A DNA stretch of 43,549 nt from Prevotella sp. (GTDB lineage Bacteria; Bacillota; Clostridia; Christensenellales; UBA1242). Position 1 is the first letter of the stretch; each line of letters opens with the position of its first letter. The stretch is from the NCBI GenBank assembly GCA_023666145.1, contig JAMPCO010000009.1:1-43549 (forward strand). Direction: 5' to 3'. The translations under genes were made by a program, and so were the position numbers. The notes beneath the pieces were generated by a model. That model worked only from the letters and a program-made list of their open reading frames with translations. It made no database searches and had not been told where the DNA came from. Shown here piece by piece: positions 16,399-25,344 of this stretch.

Positions 16399-17724
16399 TT
16401 ATTTCAAGAAGCCTTTATACTGTTTCATCAGCATTTGGTTTTGAATCGATTTGTCAAATTCCAAAGCCACCGAAACAATCACTAACATCCCAATCGAAGT
16501 GAAAGCCGTGGTTAATGAATCACCTGAAATGGCTGGAATATTCGTAAACAACAATGACGGCACCATCGAAACCAGCATCAAGAAAATCGCACCAAAGAAA
16601 GTAATCCGATGTGAAACTTTTTTCAAATAATCGGCGGTTGGTTTCCCAGGACGATACCCCAAGATGAAACCACCATTACGTTGAATTTGTAAAGCCACTT
16701 CTTCGGGATTGAACATCAAGGTTGCATAGAAATACGAAAACGCCAAAATCAATAAAGCCGTCACAACGATGTTAATCCAAGTGCCTGTCCCCATGTAAGT
16801 TTGATACCAGTCATACGCATTCACCACACCTTGGTTATTAAATGACAACAACATTTGCATAATTAACTGTGGAAAATTAACCAACGCTGTGGCAAAAATA
16901 ATCGGCATAACCCCCGTTGCATTCAATTTAATGGGAATGTTCGTCGACTGACCACCATACATTTTATTGCCTTTGACTTGTTTGGCGTAGGTCACTGGAA
17001 TGCGGCGTTCGGCAAGATCAAACAACACGATGAACGCAAAAATGAACACTAACAACAAGATGAAAACCAGCGGTGTCACAATCGCATCAATGCCTTCGGT
17101 GAAGATTTTTACCACGCTGCTGGTAAAAGCGGTAACACCCGAAGTCAAAATTCCCACGAAGACCAACATACTCATCCCGTTAGCGACACCGATTTCGGTA
17201 ATTTTATCACCTAACCAAACCGTTAACATGGTGCCAGCCACTAACGAAATCACGACCAACACTTGCACCAAGAAATCAGGCGCGGATGACCACAGTAATG
17301 TTTTACTGCTGACGGTATTGATGGACAGCACGATGGCAATGGCTTGCACCAAAGCCAACACCAAAGCAACATAACGCGTAACGACCGCAATTTTTTTCCG
17401 TCCTTCGCTGCCTTGTTTGGAAAGGCGCGACAAAGCAGGAATGGCCACTGTCAATAACTGAACAACGATTGACGAAGTAATGTACGGGGAAACCCCAATC
17501 GCGAACCAAGCCCCTTTGGACAATGCCCCACCAGTTAAGGACGACAGCAAACTTAAAAAACTGTTGGAACCGGAATCGCTGACCGCACTGGAAAAAACGT
17601 CAGGGTCAATGCCAGGGATTGGTAAAAAGCATCCTACGCAATAAACCAACATCAAACCTAACGTCAGTAGAATTTTATTTCGCAAATCTTTTTGTGCAAA
17701 GGCTTCGCGTAAAGTCTTTAACAT
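16399..17724 (-). CDS. secY: Protein translocase channel SecY
   Basis: This 441-residue protein has ten membrane helices. It begins MLKTLREAFAQKDLRNKILLTLGLM, with the plug region and the conserved GVSPYITSSIVVQLL in helix 2. The cytosolic loop RIPVTYAKQ and the C-terminal loop FILGYRPGKPTADYL are present. Its ATG lies inside the rplO stop region (7-base overlap), with GGAG upstream. It is the export pore; yajC in this window is an accessory. Confidence 0.96.
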   Translation of the reverse strand: MLKTLREAFAQKDLRNKILLTLGLMLVYCVGCFLPIPGIDPDVFSSAVSDSGSNSFLSLLSSLTGGALSKGAWFAIGVSPYITSSIVVQLLTVAIPALSRLSKQGSEGRKKIAVVTRYVALVLALVQAIAIVLSINTVSSKTLLWSSAPDFLVQVLVVISLVAGTMLTVWLGDKITEIGVANGMSMLVFVGILTSGVTAFTSSVVKIFTEGIDAIVTPLVFILLLVFIFAFIVLFDLAERRIPVTYAKQVKGNKMYGGQSTNIPIKLNATGVMPIIFATALVNFPQLIMQMLLSFNNQGVVNAYDWYQTYMGTGTWINIVVTALLILAFSYFYATLMFNPEEVALQIQRNGGFILGYRPGKPTADYLKKVSHRITFFGAIFLMLVSMVPSLLFTNIPAISGDSLTTAFTSIGMLVIVSVALEFDKSIQNQMLMKQYKGFLK

Positions 17725-18164
17725 TTTTTAATTTCTCCGCCTGCTTTTTTAATTTTCTTCTCTGCTTCTTTGGTCCAAGCATTGGCAGTTACTTTTAATG
17801 CCACTTTTAATTCGCCGTCACCCAAAATTTTAACGCCATATGCACCCACTTTGGAAATTATTCCCTTTTCTAACAAGATTGCGGCATCAATTTTGGCATT
17901 TGCCTTAAAATCATTCAAAGCGCCAACGTTAACGATCGCATATTCTTTTGAAAAGTTATTTGTAAAACCACGTTTTGGCAAACGGCGCATTAAAGGCATT
18001 TGTCCACCTTCGAAGCCAGTGCGTAAACCAGCACCCGAACGTGCACCAGCACCTTTTTGACCACGGGTTGAAGTTTTTCCCATGCCACTGCCGATTCCAC
18101 GACCGACACGTCGTTTTTTTGTTTTAGCCAACGGATGTGGCGACAATTCATTGATAATCATCAT
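17718..18164 (-). CDS. rplO: Ribosomal protein L15 (uL15)
   Basis: This 148-residue protein has the classic Gly/Lys/Arg-rich start (RRVGRGIGSGMGKTSTRGQKGAGAR) and the C-terminal beta domain. There are two adjacent ATGs; the second (18161) has the better spacing from AAGGAG. It is followed by secY with a 7-base overlap. Confidence 0.95.
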   Translation of the reverse strand: MMIINELSPHPLAKTKKRRVGRGIGSGMGKTSTRGQKGAGARSGAGLRTGFEGGQMPLMRRLPKRGFTNNFSKEYAIVNVGALNDFKANAKIDAAILLEKGIISKVGAYGVKILGDGELKVALKVTANAWTKEAEKKIKKAGGEIKKC

Positions 18165-18171
18165 GTACTCC

Positions 18172-18666
18172 TTAAATAATTTCGACTTTCACTAAGTGTT
18201 CCAATTTTTTACAAGCACCCAAGGTTGACGGTAAATTAGGTAATTCACGCGTATCACCGGGACGGCTTAATTTCAAAGCCTTGGCGGTACGGATTTGACG
18301 TTTAGTGCAAGATGCCAATCCGTGCACCATGGTCACACGAACCTTGCCAGTCGCTACTGGTTTGGTCGCTTTCTTTTCGCTGACTTTTTTATCGGCCACG
18401 GGTTTTACCACCGTGGTGGTTTTGGTAACTTTTTTGTCGGCAACGGGCTTTGCTTCCGCTTTAGGAGCGGCAGCAACTTTGGTCGCCGCAGTTTTGGTGG
18501 CTACCGTTTTAGTCGCCGCAGTTTTTACGGGCGCAGCCTTGGTTGCCGTTGTTTTTGCAGCAGGTGCTTTTGTCGCAGTGGCTTTAGTGGCCGTCGCTGC
18601 CTTTGTTACTGTCTTAACCGCCGTCTTGGTTGTTGTCGTTTTTGTTGTTGTTTTCGTTTCTGCCAT
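18172..18666 (-). CDS. rpmD: Ribosomal protein L30 (uL30) with a ~106-residue Lys/Thr/Ala N-terminal extension
   Basis: The L30 core (about 58 residues) starts near residue 107: GKVRVTMVHGLASCTKRQIRTAKALKL...ELPNLPSTLGACKKLEHLVKVEI. Before it lies a low-complexity domain made of TKTA, ATKA and KPVADKKV-type units, nearly twice the size of the core. The extension has no stop or frame break and begins at an ATG with a strong AAGGAGG ribosome site, so it is probably translated as one protein. The composition resembles histone H1 tails and should bind RNA or DNA non-specifically (inference). Similar shorter tails occur on L22, S17, L24 and YajC in this window. Confidence 0.92.
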   Translation of the reverse strand: MAETKTTTKTTTTKTAVKTVTKAATATKATATKAPAAKTTATKAAPVKTAATKTVATKTAATKVAAAPKAEAKPVADKKVTKTTTVVKPVADKKVSEKKATKPVATGKVRVTMVHGLASCTKRQIRTAKALKLSRPGDTRELPNLPSTLGACKKLEHLVKVEII

Positions 18667-18680
18667 TTTTGTTTTCCTCC

Positions 18681-19307
18681 TTAAATTTCTTCCACGGATT
18701 TACCGCGTAAGCGTGCCACTTCTTCACGGGTACGCATTTTTGTGATGGCTGCCATAGTTGCTTTTACCACATTCATGGCATTGGTTGAACCATAGCACTT
18801 AGCGGTTACGTCTTCATAACCCGCCAATTCCAGTACGGCTTTAACCGCTCCCCCAGCAATAATACCAGAACCACCTTTTGCTGGCAATAACAATACACGT
18901 GTGGTGCCGAATTTACCCACCGCACGATGCGGAATCGTCGCATTGCTGATTGGGACATTTTTGAAATTCTTTTTGGCGTCGCTTTCGGCTTTTTTTATGG
19001 CTTCGGCTACTTCACGTGCTTTGCCAGAACCAACCGCTACCATACCCTTCTTGTTGCCCATGACAACCACGGCGTTGAAACGCAAAGTACGACCACCAGC
19101 CACAACTTTGGTAATACGGTTCACGCCAATCAATTTGGAAGATAAACCATTTTGTTCGTCTTCACTTTGTTGACGTGGCTTACGCGGACCAGCATTCGCA
19201 TATAAAACTTTTTTATTGGTATCACGCGCGTTAGCACGCATTTCTTTACCCGTTGTTGAAAACAACGTATCCGCACTCACCGCTTCCTTTTTAACTTGCT
19301 CTTCCAT
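18681..19307 (-). CDS. rpsE: Ribosomal protein S5 (uS5), N-terminally extended
   Basis: This 208-residue protein has its core from about residue 57 (SSKLIGVNRITKVVAGGRTLRFNAVVVMGN), with the S5 signature GKAREVAEAIKKAE and GSTNAMNVVKA. About 50 charged residues precede the core, more than the usual 5-15. The ATG overlaps the rplR stop (TAATG). Confidence 0.96.
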   Translation of the reverse strand: MEEQVKKEAVSADTLFSTTGKEMRANARDTNKKVLYANAGPRKPRQQSEDEQNGLSSKLIGVNRITKVVAGGRTLRFNAVVVMGNKKGMVAVGSGKAREVAEAIKKAESDAKKNFKNVPISNATIPHRAVGKFGTTRVLLLPAKGGSGIIAGGAVKAVLELAGYEDVTAKCYGSTNAMNVVKATMAAITKMRTREEVARLRGKSVEEI

Positions 19308-19672
19308 TAGAATTTCAACCCTCCTTTTCGCGCACCATCGGCGACTTCTGCCACACGTCCTGTATATAGATAACCATTACGATCAAAAACAACAGTTTTG
19401 ATTTTTTTTGCTAACGCGCTTTTTGCCAATTCTTGTCCCACGATGTTTGCCGCTTCACGCTTGGTTTTGCCTGTAATCAAAGTTTTAATCGTCGGCATAT
19501 TGGTATTTACCGCCAGCACGGTTGCACCTTTGGTGTCGTCGATTAACTGCGCATAAATATGAATCAAACTGCGATAAACGCACAAACGTGGACAAGCCGC
19601 CGTTCCGACAATGTCGCTTTGTCGTTTGGCACGTTGTTTCCTTGCTAAATTTTTGTTTTCTTTCTTAATCAT
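19307..19672 (-). CDS. rplR: Ribosomal protein L18 (uL18)
   Basis: This 121-residue protein has RKQRAKRQSDIVGTAACPRLCVYRSLIHIYAQLIDD and the C-terminal FDRNGYLYTGRVAEVADGARKGGLKF, which fits the 5S rRNA-binding L18. Length is normal, and the stop overlaps the rpsE start. Confidence 0.96.
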   Translation of the reverse strand: MIKKENKNLARKQRAKRQSDIVGTAACPRLCVYRSLIHIYAQLIDDTKGATVLAVNTNMPTIKTLITGKTKREAANIVGQELAKSALAKKIKTVVFDRNGYLYTGRVAEVADGARKGGLKF

Positions 19673-19682
19673 TGTTTACTCC

Positions 19683-20273
19683 TTATTTCGCGCTCTTAGC
19701 ACCAGACTTGCTTTCTTTGCGACGTACACGTTCACCGCGGTAACGAATGCCATACATATGGTATGGTTCCACTGGACGCAAATCACGAATCTTGCCTGCC
19801 ATTAAACCGACTTTTTCTTTATCAATCCCATTGACGGCAACGACCGTACCGACACCTTCTTTGCCCAAGTTCAATTCATTCACTTCGGCAGGGGTTAATA
19901 CTTTAAATTTAATGCCGTTTTCACTCTTCACTTCAATTGGATGAGAATAACCCAGGTTCAAAACCAAATCTTCACCTTTCAAGGCGGCCTTATAACCAAC
20001 CCCGTTCAAAATCAAATATTTGGAATAACCTTGTGTAACACCCTGAATCATGTTTTGAATCAATCGGTTATACAAACCGTGCAAAGAACGACTCAAATTC
20101 ACATCGTTACCACGTGTAACTTTAATTTCATCATTTTGAATTTCTACCTCAATTGGTGTACGAATTTCACGCGTTAAAGTATTATTACCTTTCGTAACGG
20201 TAACAACACGGTTCGCATATGTGACTTGCACACCCGCAGGAATTTTGATGATCGTTTTACCAACTCGACTCAT
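19683..20273 (-). CDS. rplF: Ribosomal protein L6 (uL6)
   Basis: This 196-residue protein starts MSRVGKTIIKIPAGVQVT and ends with the L6 signature (PVEPYHMYGIRYRGERVRRKESKSGA). The tail is about 15 residues longer than average. It has a Shine-Dalgarno site (AAGGAGG). Confidence 0.97.
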   Translation of the reverse strand: MSRVGKTIIKIPAGVQVTYANRVVTVTKGNNTLTREIRTPIEVEIQNDEIKVTRGNDVNLSRSLHGLYNRLIQNMIQGVTQGYSKYLILNGVGYKAALKGEDLVLNLGYSHPIEVKSENGIKFKVLTPAEVNELNLGKEGVGTVVAVNGIDKEKVGLMAGKIRDLRPVEPYHMYGIRYRGERVRRKESKSGAKSAK

Positions 20274-20283
20274 TTGTTCCTCC

Positions 20284-20691
20284 TTACCATACCCAAGCGA
20301 GGACTTCCCCGCCCAAGTTCATTGCCCTGGCTTGTTTATCGGTCATAATACCTTTTGAAGTCGAAATCAAAGCGATACCCAGCCCTGATAACACACGTGG
20401 TAATTCTTCAACGCCAGCATAAACACGTAAACCAGGTGACGAAATACGACGTAAGCCTTGAATTACTTTTTGTTCACCATTTTCAATTTTGAAAGTGATT
20501 TTCAACATTTTTTTACCATCGTCGGTCGTGTTTTTCACATCTGCAATGTAACCTTCCTGCTTTAACACTTTTGCGATTTCGGCCTTAATGTTTGAATAAG
20601 GCACCAATACACTTTCATGGCGAGCACGAATCGCATTGCGAATGCGCGTTAACATATCGGCGATTGGGTCAGTTGTAACTACATTTGCCAT
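20284..20691 (-). CDS. rpsH: Ribosomal protein S8 (uS8)
   Basis: This 135-residue protein starts [20 protein letters not shown] and contains the S8 signature near the end ([26 protein letters not shown]). ATG 20691 follows a purine-rich Shine-Dalgarno site; a GTG eight codons upstream gives no homology. Confidence 0.96.
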   Translation of the reverse strand: MANVVTTDPIADMLTRIRNAIRARHESVLVPYSNIKAEIAKVLKQEGYIADVKNTTDDGKKMLKITFKIENGEQKVIQGLRRISSPGLRVYAGVEELPRVLSGLGIALISTSKGIMTDKQARAMNLGGEVLAWVW

Positions 20692-20708
20692 CTTCTCTCC
20701 TTCTCCTT

Positions 20709-20909
20709 TTACCAACTTGATTTGGTGAAACCTGGAATTTCACCATGTGCGACTTTTTCTCGGAAACAAACACGGCAAATACCGTATTTCTTTAATACTG
20801 CGTGCGGACGCCCGCAAATGCTACAACGGGTATATTCACGGACAGGACACGGTTTACCGTTCAAACGCCCTCCACGTGCTTGTTTTTGTTTTAACGCTGC
20901 TCTCGCCAT
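20709..20909 (-). CDS. rpsN: Ribosomal protein S14, zinc-binding type (uS14)
   Basis: This 66-residue short S14 has a CxxC...CxxC zinc site (RCSICGRPH...GICRVCFRE) and ends [11 protein letters not shown]. This is the type-Z form typical of Bacillota and Actinobacteria. The ATG overlaps the rplE stop by one base. Confidence 0.96.
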   Translation of the reverse strand: MARAALKQKQARGGRLNGKPCPVREYTRCSICGRPHAVLKKYGICRVCFREKVAHGEIPGFTKSSW

Positions 20910-21502
20910 TATTTAACCTCCTTTTTGAACGGCAAGCCCAATTCATTAAGTAATTCCAAACTGTCTTCTTTGTTCTTCGCCGTGGTAACAATGGTAATAT
21001 CCATTCCACGCACTTTTTCAATTTTTTCGTAAGAAATTTCTGGGAACACTAACTGTTCTTTGAAGCCGAAAGTATAGTTGCCAAATTGGTCAAAACTCTT
21101 CCGTGACAAACCAGAAAAATCACGAACACGTGGCAACGCCACCGAAACGATTTTGTCAAAAAATTCGTACATATTTTTGTTACGCAGCGTAACTTTCGCA
21201 CCGTTTTTTTGACCTTCACGAATTTTGAAGTTCGAAATACTCTTTTTCGCAGTAGTAATCATGGGTTTTTGTCCCGTGATTAAACCTAATTCTTCCACGG
21301 CTGCCGTTAAGGATTTGCTGTTATCTTTGACATCGCCCAAACGAGTGTTAACCACGATTTTCACTAATTTTGGCACTGCATTGACATTACCATATTTAGT
21401 AGCCAATTTAGGTACAATTTCGTTCACATAACGTTCATGAACACGATTGAGATATTTTTTCGTTGCAGGCTTTGCAGTTTTTGTTTTCTTTACTTCTGCC
21501 AT
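20909..21502 (-). CDS. rplE: Ribosomal protein L5 (uL5)
   Basis: This 197-residue protein has a 15-residue Lys/Thr/Ala leader ([15 protein letters not shown]). The L5 core follows ([33 protein letters not shown]) and ends [27 protein letters not shown]. It binds 5S rRNA in the central protuberance. Confidence 0.97.
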   Translation of the reverse strand: MAEVKKTKTAKPATKKYLNRVHERYVNEIVPKLATKYGNVNAVPKLVKIVVNTRLGDVKDNSKSLTAAVEELGLITGQKPMITTAKKSISNFKIREGQKNGAKVTLRNKNMYEFFDKIVSVALPRVRDFSGLSRKSFDQFGNYTFGFKEQLVFPEISYEKIEKVRGMDITIVTTAKNKEDSLELLNELGLPFKKEVK

Positions 21503-21505
21503 AGA

Positions 21506-22018
21506 TTATTTTCCTCCCGTTTTATCGGCTGTTGTGTCAGTTTTTTTCGCCGCTGGTTTTTTAATGGTCGATTCAGCAACATGTTTGACTTCACGACGTT
21601 GCAATGGTTTCTTAGCGGTTTTTGCGGTCTCCGCGTCTGCGGCTTCTGGTTTTTCGGCATCTTTACTCTTGGCTTTGACAAATTTCTTATCTAAGACATT
21701 ACCGCATTTTTGACAAACACGGTGTTTGACATCGCTTTCAAATTTGTGTCCAATACGGGTAGCCTTACCACACTTACCACATACAATTTGCACGTTAGAA
21801 ATGTCAATCGAACCTTCCATTTTTTTCAATTCAGATTTTTCACCCTGCTTACGCATTTTTTTGTGTTTGGTCACAATGTTCACACCTTCGACTTTACAGG
21901 TGTTCTTTTCGGGATCAACCGCAATAATTTTGCCTTTCTTACCTTTATAGGTACCCGCCAAAATTAAAACCGTATCGCCAACACGGACATTGACTTTTTT
22001 GACTGTATTTGCATTCAT
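21506..22018 (-). CDS. rplX: Ribosomal protein L24 (uL24) with zinc ribbon and C-terminal tail
   Basis: The KOW-motif core (RVGDTVLILAGTYKGKKGKIIAVD) is followed by a CxxC...CxxC ribbon (C80, C83, C102, C105), as found in some bacterial L24 proteins. From about residue 111 a 60-residue Lys/Ala/Thr/Glu-rich tail is added (170 residues in total against ~105). The tail vocabulary matches those of L30, L22 and S17. The ATG overlaps the rplN stop. Confidence 0.95.
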   Translation of the reverse strand: MNANTVKKVNVRVGDTVLILAGTYKGKKGKIIAVDPEKNTCKVEGVNIVTKHKKMRKQGEKSELKKMEGSIDISNVQIVCGKCGKATRIGHKFESDVKHRVCQKCGNVLDKKFVKAKSKDAEKPEAADAETAKTAKKPLQRREVKHVAESTIKKPAAKKTDTTADKTGGK

Positions 22019-22386
22019 TACAATACCTCCGGCGCTAAGGATACAATTTTCATGTAACCTTTTTCGCGCAATTCACGGGCAACAGGTCCAAAGATACGTG
22101 TACCTTTGGGGTTACCTTCTTTATCAATAATAACGGCAGCGTTATCGTCAAAGCGAATTACTGTACCGTCTGGACGTTGGGTCGGCGCCACTGTACGGAC
22201 GATCACACATTTAACTACATCGCCCGATTTAACTTGACCGTCGGTATCGCAGTTACGCACTGACGCAATAATGGTGTCGCCAATACCCGTCGAACGGCGC
22301 CAAGAACCACCCACGTTATGGAACGCGTGCAAGGTTTTCGCCCCAGTATTATCCGCACAATTCAAAATCGTTTCTTGTTGAATCAT
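22018..22386 (-). CDS. rplN: Ribosomal protein L14 (uL14)
   Basis: This 122-residue protein has normal length: [27 protein letters not shown]...[28 protein letters not shown]. There is no extension. A Shine-Dalgarno site (GGGAGGA) lies upstream. Confidence 0.98.
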   Translation of the reverse strand: MIQQETILNCADNTGAKTLHAFHNVGGSWRRSTGIGDTIIASVRNCDTDGQVKSGDVVKCVIVRTVAPTQRPDGTVIRFDDNAAVIIDKEGNPKGTRIFGPVARELREKGYMKIVSLAPEVL

Positions 22387-22397
22387 CTTCTCCTCCC

Positions 22398-22820
22398 TTA
22401 CTTAACCTTCTCGACAATGCGCACCAGACGGAAGTATTTATCTTTGGATAATGGTCTGGTTTCCATCACTTCAACGGTATCCCCGATCGAACATTCATTG
22501 TTTTCGTCATGGAATTTGAAGCGTGAAGTTTTTGTTACGACTTTTTTATAAAGCGGATGTGGCACTTTACGTGTAATTTCCACAACTCCCGTTTTATTCA
22601 TTTTGTTAGAAATCACCACACCGCGTAAAACCTTACGACGGTTACGGGTTGCATTTTGTTCCGTAGTTTTCGCCTTCGGTGTTTTCGCAGGAGTTTGTTT
22701 CACTTCAACTTTTTTGATTTCAGTTTTTTTCACTTCTGCCACTTTCGCGGTTACTTTTTTCGTTGCCACGGGCTTCGCTGCGACTTTTTTTGTTGCAGGT
22801 GTTTTCACATTTGTAGCCAT
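22398..22820 (-). CDS. rpsQ: Ribosomal protein S17 (uS17) with N-terminal extension
   Basis: The S17 core begins near residue 58 ([24 protein letters not shown]...[27 protein letters not shown]). About 57 Lys/Ala/Val/Thr-rich residues ([16 protein letters not shown] style) precede it. The ATG overlaps the rpmC TAA by one base and has GGGAGG upstream, so the extended start is the coupled one. Confidence 0.95.
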   Translation of the reverse strand: MATNVKTPATKKVAAKPVATKKVTAKVAEVKKTEIKKVEVKQTPAKTPKAKTTEQNATRNRRKVLRGVVISNKMNKTGVVEITRKVPHPLYKKVVTKTSRFKFHDENNECSIGDTVEVMETRPLSKDKYFRLVRIVEKVK

Positions 22821-23014
22821 TATTTCGCCTCCCTTAATTTGAGCACGGTCAAAATGCGCGCAATGTCTTTTTTAACGGTTTCCAATTGTTTTGGATTTTT
22901 TAATTGGCCAATTGAATGTTGGAAACGTAAATTGAACAATTCTTGTTTTTTGGATTTATACGCAGCATTCAATTCGGCTTCTGTCATATCGTGATAAATT
23001 TTTGCTCTATCCAT
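22820..23014 (-). CDS. rpmC: Ribosomal protein L29 (uL29)
   Basis: This 64-residue two-helix protein reads [35 protein letters not shown]...[12 protein letters not shown]. The start overlaps the rplP stop by 8 bases. Normal size. Confidence 0.96.
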   Translation of the reverse strand: MDRAKIYHDMTEAELNAAYKSKKQELFNLRFQHSIGQLKNPKQLETVKKDIARILTVLKLREAK

Positions 23015-23459
23015 TTACTACCTCCACTTTTGCAGACACAGTCGCATCTTGTTGTTCACGGGTAACAATCTTACATTTAACCGACAACTTGTGCATTCCT
23101 AAACGTAATGCTTCACGCGCGTCGGCTTCTTTAATACCTTGAATTTCGTATAACACACGTCCAGGTTTAACCACAGCCACCCACAATTCGGGATTACCTT
23201 TACCACTACCCATACGGGTATTAGCCGGTTTTTTGGTAACTGATTTATGCGGGAAAATGTTAATGTAAACCTTACCACCACGTTTCGTGAAACGAGTCAT
23301 CGCCACACGTGCCGCTTCAATTTGGTTTGAAGTAATCCAACCCGGTTCGGTTGCGACTAAACCGATATCGCCGTAAGTTAATTTGTTGCCACGGGTTGCT
23401 TTACCGCGCATCCGACCACGTTGCACCTTACGTCTTTTCACTCTTTTAGGCATTAACAT
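23007..23459 (-). CDS. rplP: Ribosomal protein L16 (uL16)
   Basis: This 150-residue protein starts [19 protein letters not shown] and contains the L16 signature ([25 protein letters not shown]). ATG 23459 overlaps the end of rpsC by 14 bases; longer upstream frames are out of homology. A GGAGG site lies inside rpsC. Confidence 0.96.
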   Translation of the reverse strand: MLMPKRVKRRKVQRGRMRGKATRGNKLTYGDIGLVATEPGWITSNQIEAARVAMTRFTKRGGKVYINIFPHKSVTKKPANTRMGSGKGNPELWVAVVKPGRVLYEIQGIKEADAREALRLGMHKLSVKCKIVTREQQDATVSAKVEVVNG

Positions 23460-24327
23460 TATCTGTTCCCTCCTTCTTCGCCAGTTTGGGTACAAAAGAT
23501 TTTGAATAGCCGCCAGAATTTTTCAACGGATTCAAATCTTTCTTTTCACCACCATCGTATTTACGAGCGCTGTAACCATTACCGCGACTGAAATTGTTAT
23601 TAAATTTACGATCACCACGGTTGAAATTTGGACGTTGTTCACGCGTCGGACGAGCGATTTCACCCGAATGCATCCGTTTACCTTTCACTTCCCCGTTACA
23701 AATCCAACATTTAACACCGATTACACCGAAAGTCGTACGTGCCACAGCAAAACCGTAATCGATATCACTGCGCAGAGTGTGCAATGGCAAAACACCTTGC
23801 TGATAATGTTCAGATCGAGCAATATCAGCCCCATCCAAACGCCCAGATAATTGGATTTTAATACCAGTAACACCATTTTTCATGGCTTTTTGAATTGCCA
23901 TTTTCATCGTACGACGCCATGCCATACGACGTTCTAATTGGCTGGCGACAGATTGAGCCACCAAGTCCGCATTGATATCGGGATTTTTGATTTCTTTGAC
24001 ATTGACTTCCAAGGTTTTTGAACCAACAATTTTTTGCAATTTTTGGTTCAAAATTTGGATGTTAGCACCTTTTTGTCCAATCAACATTCCAGGTTGAGCC
24101 GTGTAAATGTTGACAGTAACCACAGCGTTACGACGTTCAATCACAACGCGCGAGATGCTACAATTATTCAAACCGGCTTTCAACCCATATTCATCATTCA
24201 AAAATTTACGGATTTTATGGTCTTCTAAAATGTACGCGGCAATGTCTTTTTTCGGTGCTACCCAAGTAGCATTCCAGTCTTTATTGATACCCGTACGAAA
24301 GCCATTAGGATTAACTTTTTGTCCCAT
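23446..24327 (-). CDS. rpsC: Ribosomal protein S3 (uS3) with Asn/Arg/Gly-rich C-terminal tail
   Basis: This 293-residue protein has the KH domain with GMLIGQKG at 80-87 and the C-terminal S3 domain ending near [14 protein letters not shown] (residue 217). About 76 more residues follow, rich in Asn, Arg, Gly and Tyr ([19 protein letters not shown]), unlike the Lys/Thr tails of its neighbours. An RGG-like composition suggests RNA binding (inference). The stop region overlaps rplP. Confidence 0.96.
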   Translation of the reverse strand: MGQKVNPNGFRTGINKDWNATWVAPKKDIAAYILEDHKIRKFLNDEYGLKAGLNNCSISRVVIERRNAVVTVNIYTAQPGMLIGQKGANIQILNQKLQKIVGSKTLEVNVKEIKNPDINADLVAQSVASQLERRMAWRRTMKMAIQKAMKNGVTGIKIQLSGRLDGADIARSEHYQQGVLPLHTLRSDIDYGFAVARTTFGVIGVKCWICNGEVKGKRMHSGEIARPTREQRPNFNRGDRKFNNNFSRGNGYSARKYDGGEKKDLNPLKNSGGYSKSFVPKLAKKEGTDNVNA

Positions 24328-25037
24328 TATTTAGCCTCCTTTTTTGCCGCCGCAGTTTTTGGCGTGCTGGTCGCAGTTTTTTTCGCTGCGGTTGTTTTTT
24401 TCGCCGTTGCTACCGCTTTGGTTCCCAACGGTTTAACCGTGTTCGGTTGATCGGTAATTGGTTTTTCGGCTTTAGTCGTCGGAATTGGTTTCGCCGCGGT
24501 TTTAGCACTGGCAGTTTTCGTAGTGGCGTTTTTCGTCGTCGCAGCCTTTGGTGCCGTGGTTTTAGCAGTGTTAGTAGTTCTCGATGTTGTTGCGGCAGTT
24601 GCTTTTTGCGTTACTGGCTGTTTCACCGTTTGGTTCGCACGTTTTTGTCCCACTTTCAATTCATCTAAACGAATGGTAATGTGGCATGAACGTTTCAAGA
24701 TACGATCCGCACGACCACGAGCGCGTGGCATCATGCGTTTCATTTGTGGTGCGTTGGTTGCATAGCATTCTGCTACATATAAGTTATCTTTTGGCATGGC
24801 CAAGTTGTTTTCGGCATTCGCCGCAGCACTGTTCAAAACTTTTAACACCACGGGACTGGCCGATTTGTTCAAATTTTTCAAAAGATTAACTGCGTCTTCA
24901 TAAGTTTTACCACGAATTAAATCCAAAACAAACTTAACCTTAGAATTGGGAATGCGAATATAACGGGCAATCGCATAAGGGCGTTTGTCACGGTTCGCTG
25001 CTCGACGTTCTGTTCTTTCTTTGATTCCTCTGCTCAT
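24327..25037 (-). CDS. rplV: Ribosomal protein L22 (uL22) with ~107-residue Lys/Thr/Ala C-terminal tail
   Basis: The L22 core (residues 1-129) starts MSRGIKERTERRAANRDKRPYAIARYIRIPNSKVKFVLDLIRGK and contains PRARGRADRILKRSCHITIRLDE. A tail of about 107 residues made of TTKTA, PKTAAAKK and KTTAAKK units follows. L22 lines the peptide exit tunnel; C-terminal L22 extensions are known on the ribosome surface in Mycoplasma pneumoniae. ATG 25037 has GAGGT upstream; the longer frame into rpsS is not used. Confidence 0.95.
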   Translation of the reverse strand: MSRGIKERTERRAANRDKRPYAIARYIRIPNSKVKFVLDLIRGKTYEDAVNLLKNLNKSASPVVLKVLNSAAANAENNLAMPKDNLYVAECYATNAPQMKRMMPRARGRADRILKRSCHITIRLDELKVGQKRANQTVKQPVTQKATAATTSRTTNTAKTTAPKAATTKNATTKTASAKTAAKPIPTTKAEKPITDQPNTVKPLGTKAVATAKKTTAAKKTATSTPKTAAAKKEAK

Positions 25038-25050
25038 TTTGTTACCTCTT

Positions 25051-25344
25051 TTAACCTTTTTTACCTTTCGCCGCAATGGCCTTAATACCACCATGCGATT
25101 TGAAAGTACGGGTTGGTGCAAATTCACCTAACTTATGGCCAACCATTTCGGATTTAATGTAAACAGGAATATGTTTACGTCCGTTATGCACCGCAATTGT
25201 GTGTCCCACAAATGCGGGTAAAATAGTGCAAGCGCGACACCAAGTTTTTAAGACTTTTTTCTTACTTTGATCGGCGTTCATTTCTTCGATACGACGCACT
25301 AATTTTTTGTTAACGTAAGGTCCTTTCTTGATACTTCTACTCAT
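25051..25344 (-). CDS. rpsS: Ribosomal protein S19 (uS19)
   Basis: This 97-residue protein starts [23 protein letters not shown] and contains [33 protein letters not shown]. Normal size; the ATG overlaps the rplB stop by one base (TAATG). Confidence 0.97.
   Translation of the reverse strand: MSRSIKKGPYVNKKLVRRIEEMNADQSKKKVLKTWCRACTILPAFVGHTIAVHNGRKHIPVYIKSEMVGHKLGEFAPTRTFKSHGGIKAIAAKGKKG

Noticed and set aside
18346..18660. Short regular repeats that could suggest a CRISPR array or satellite
   Set aside because: Unit lengths vary, there are no spacers of constant size, and the repeats are explained by in-frame low-complexity coding in L30.
18305..18745. Open 146-codon frame antisense to rpmD
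   Set aside because: It is the mirror of the Lys/Thr/Ala repeat coding region (Val/Ala-rich on the other strand) with no ribosome site or homology; low-complexity codons keep opposite frames open.
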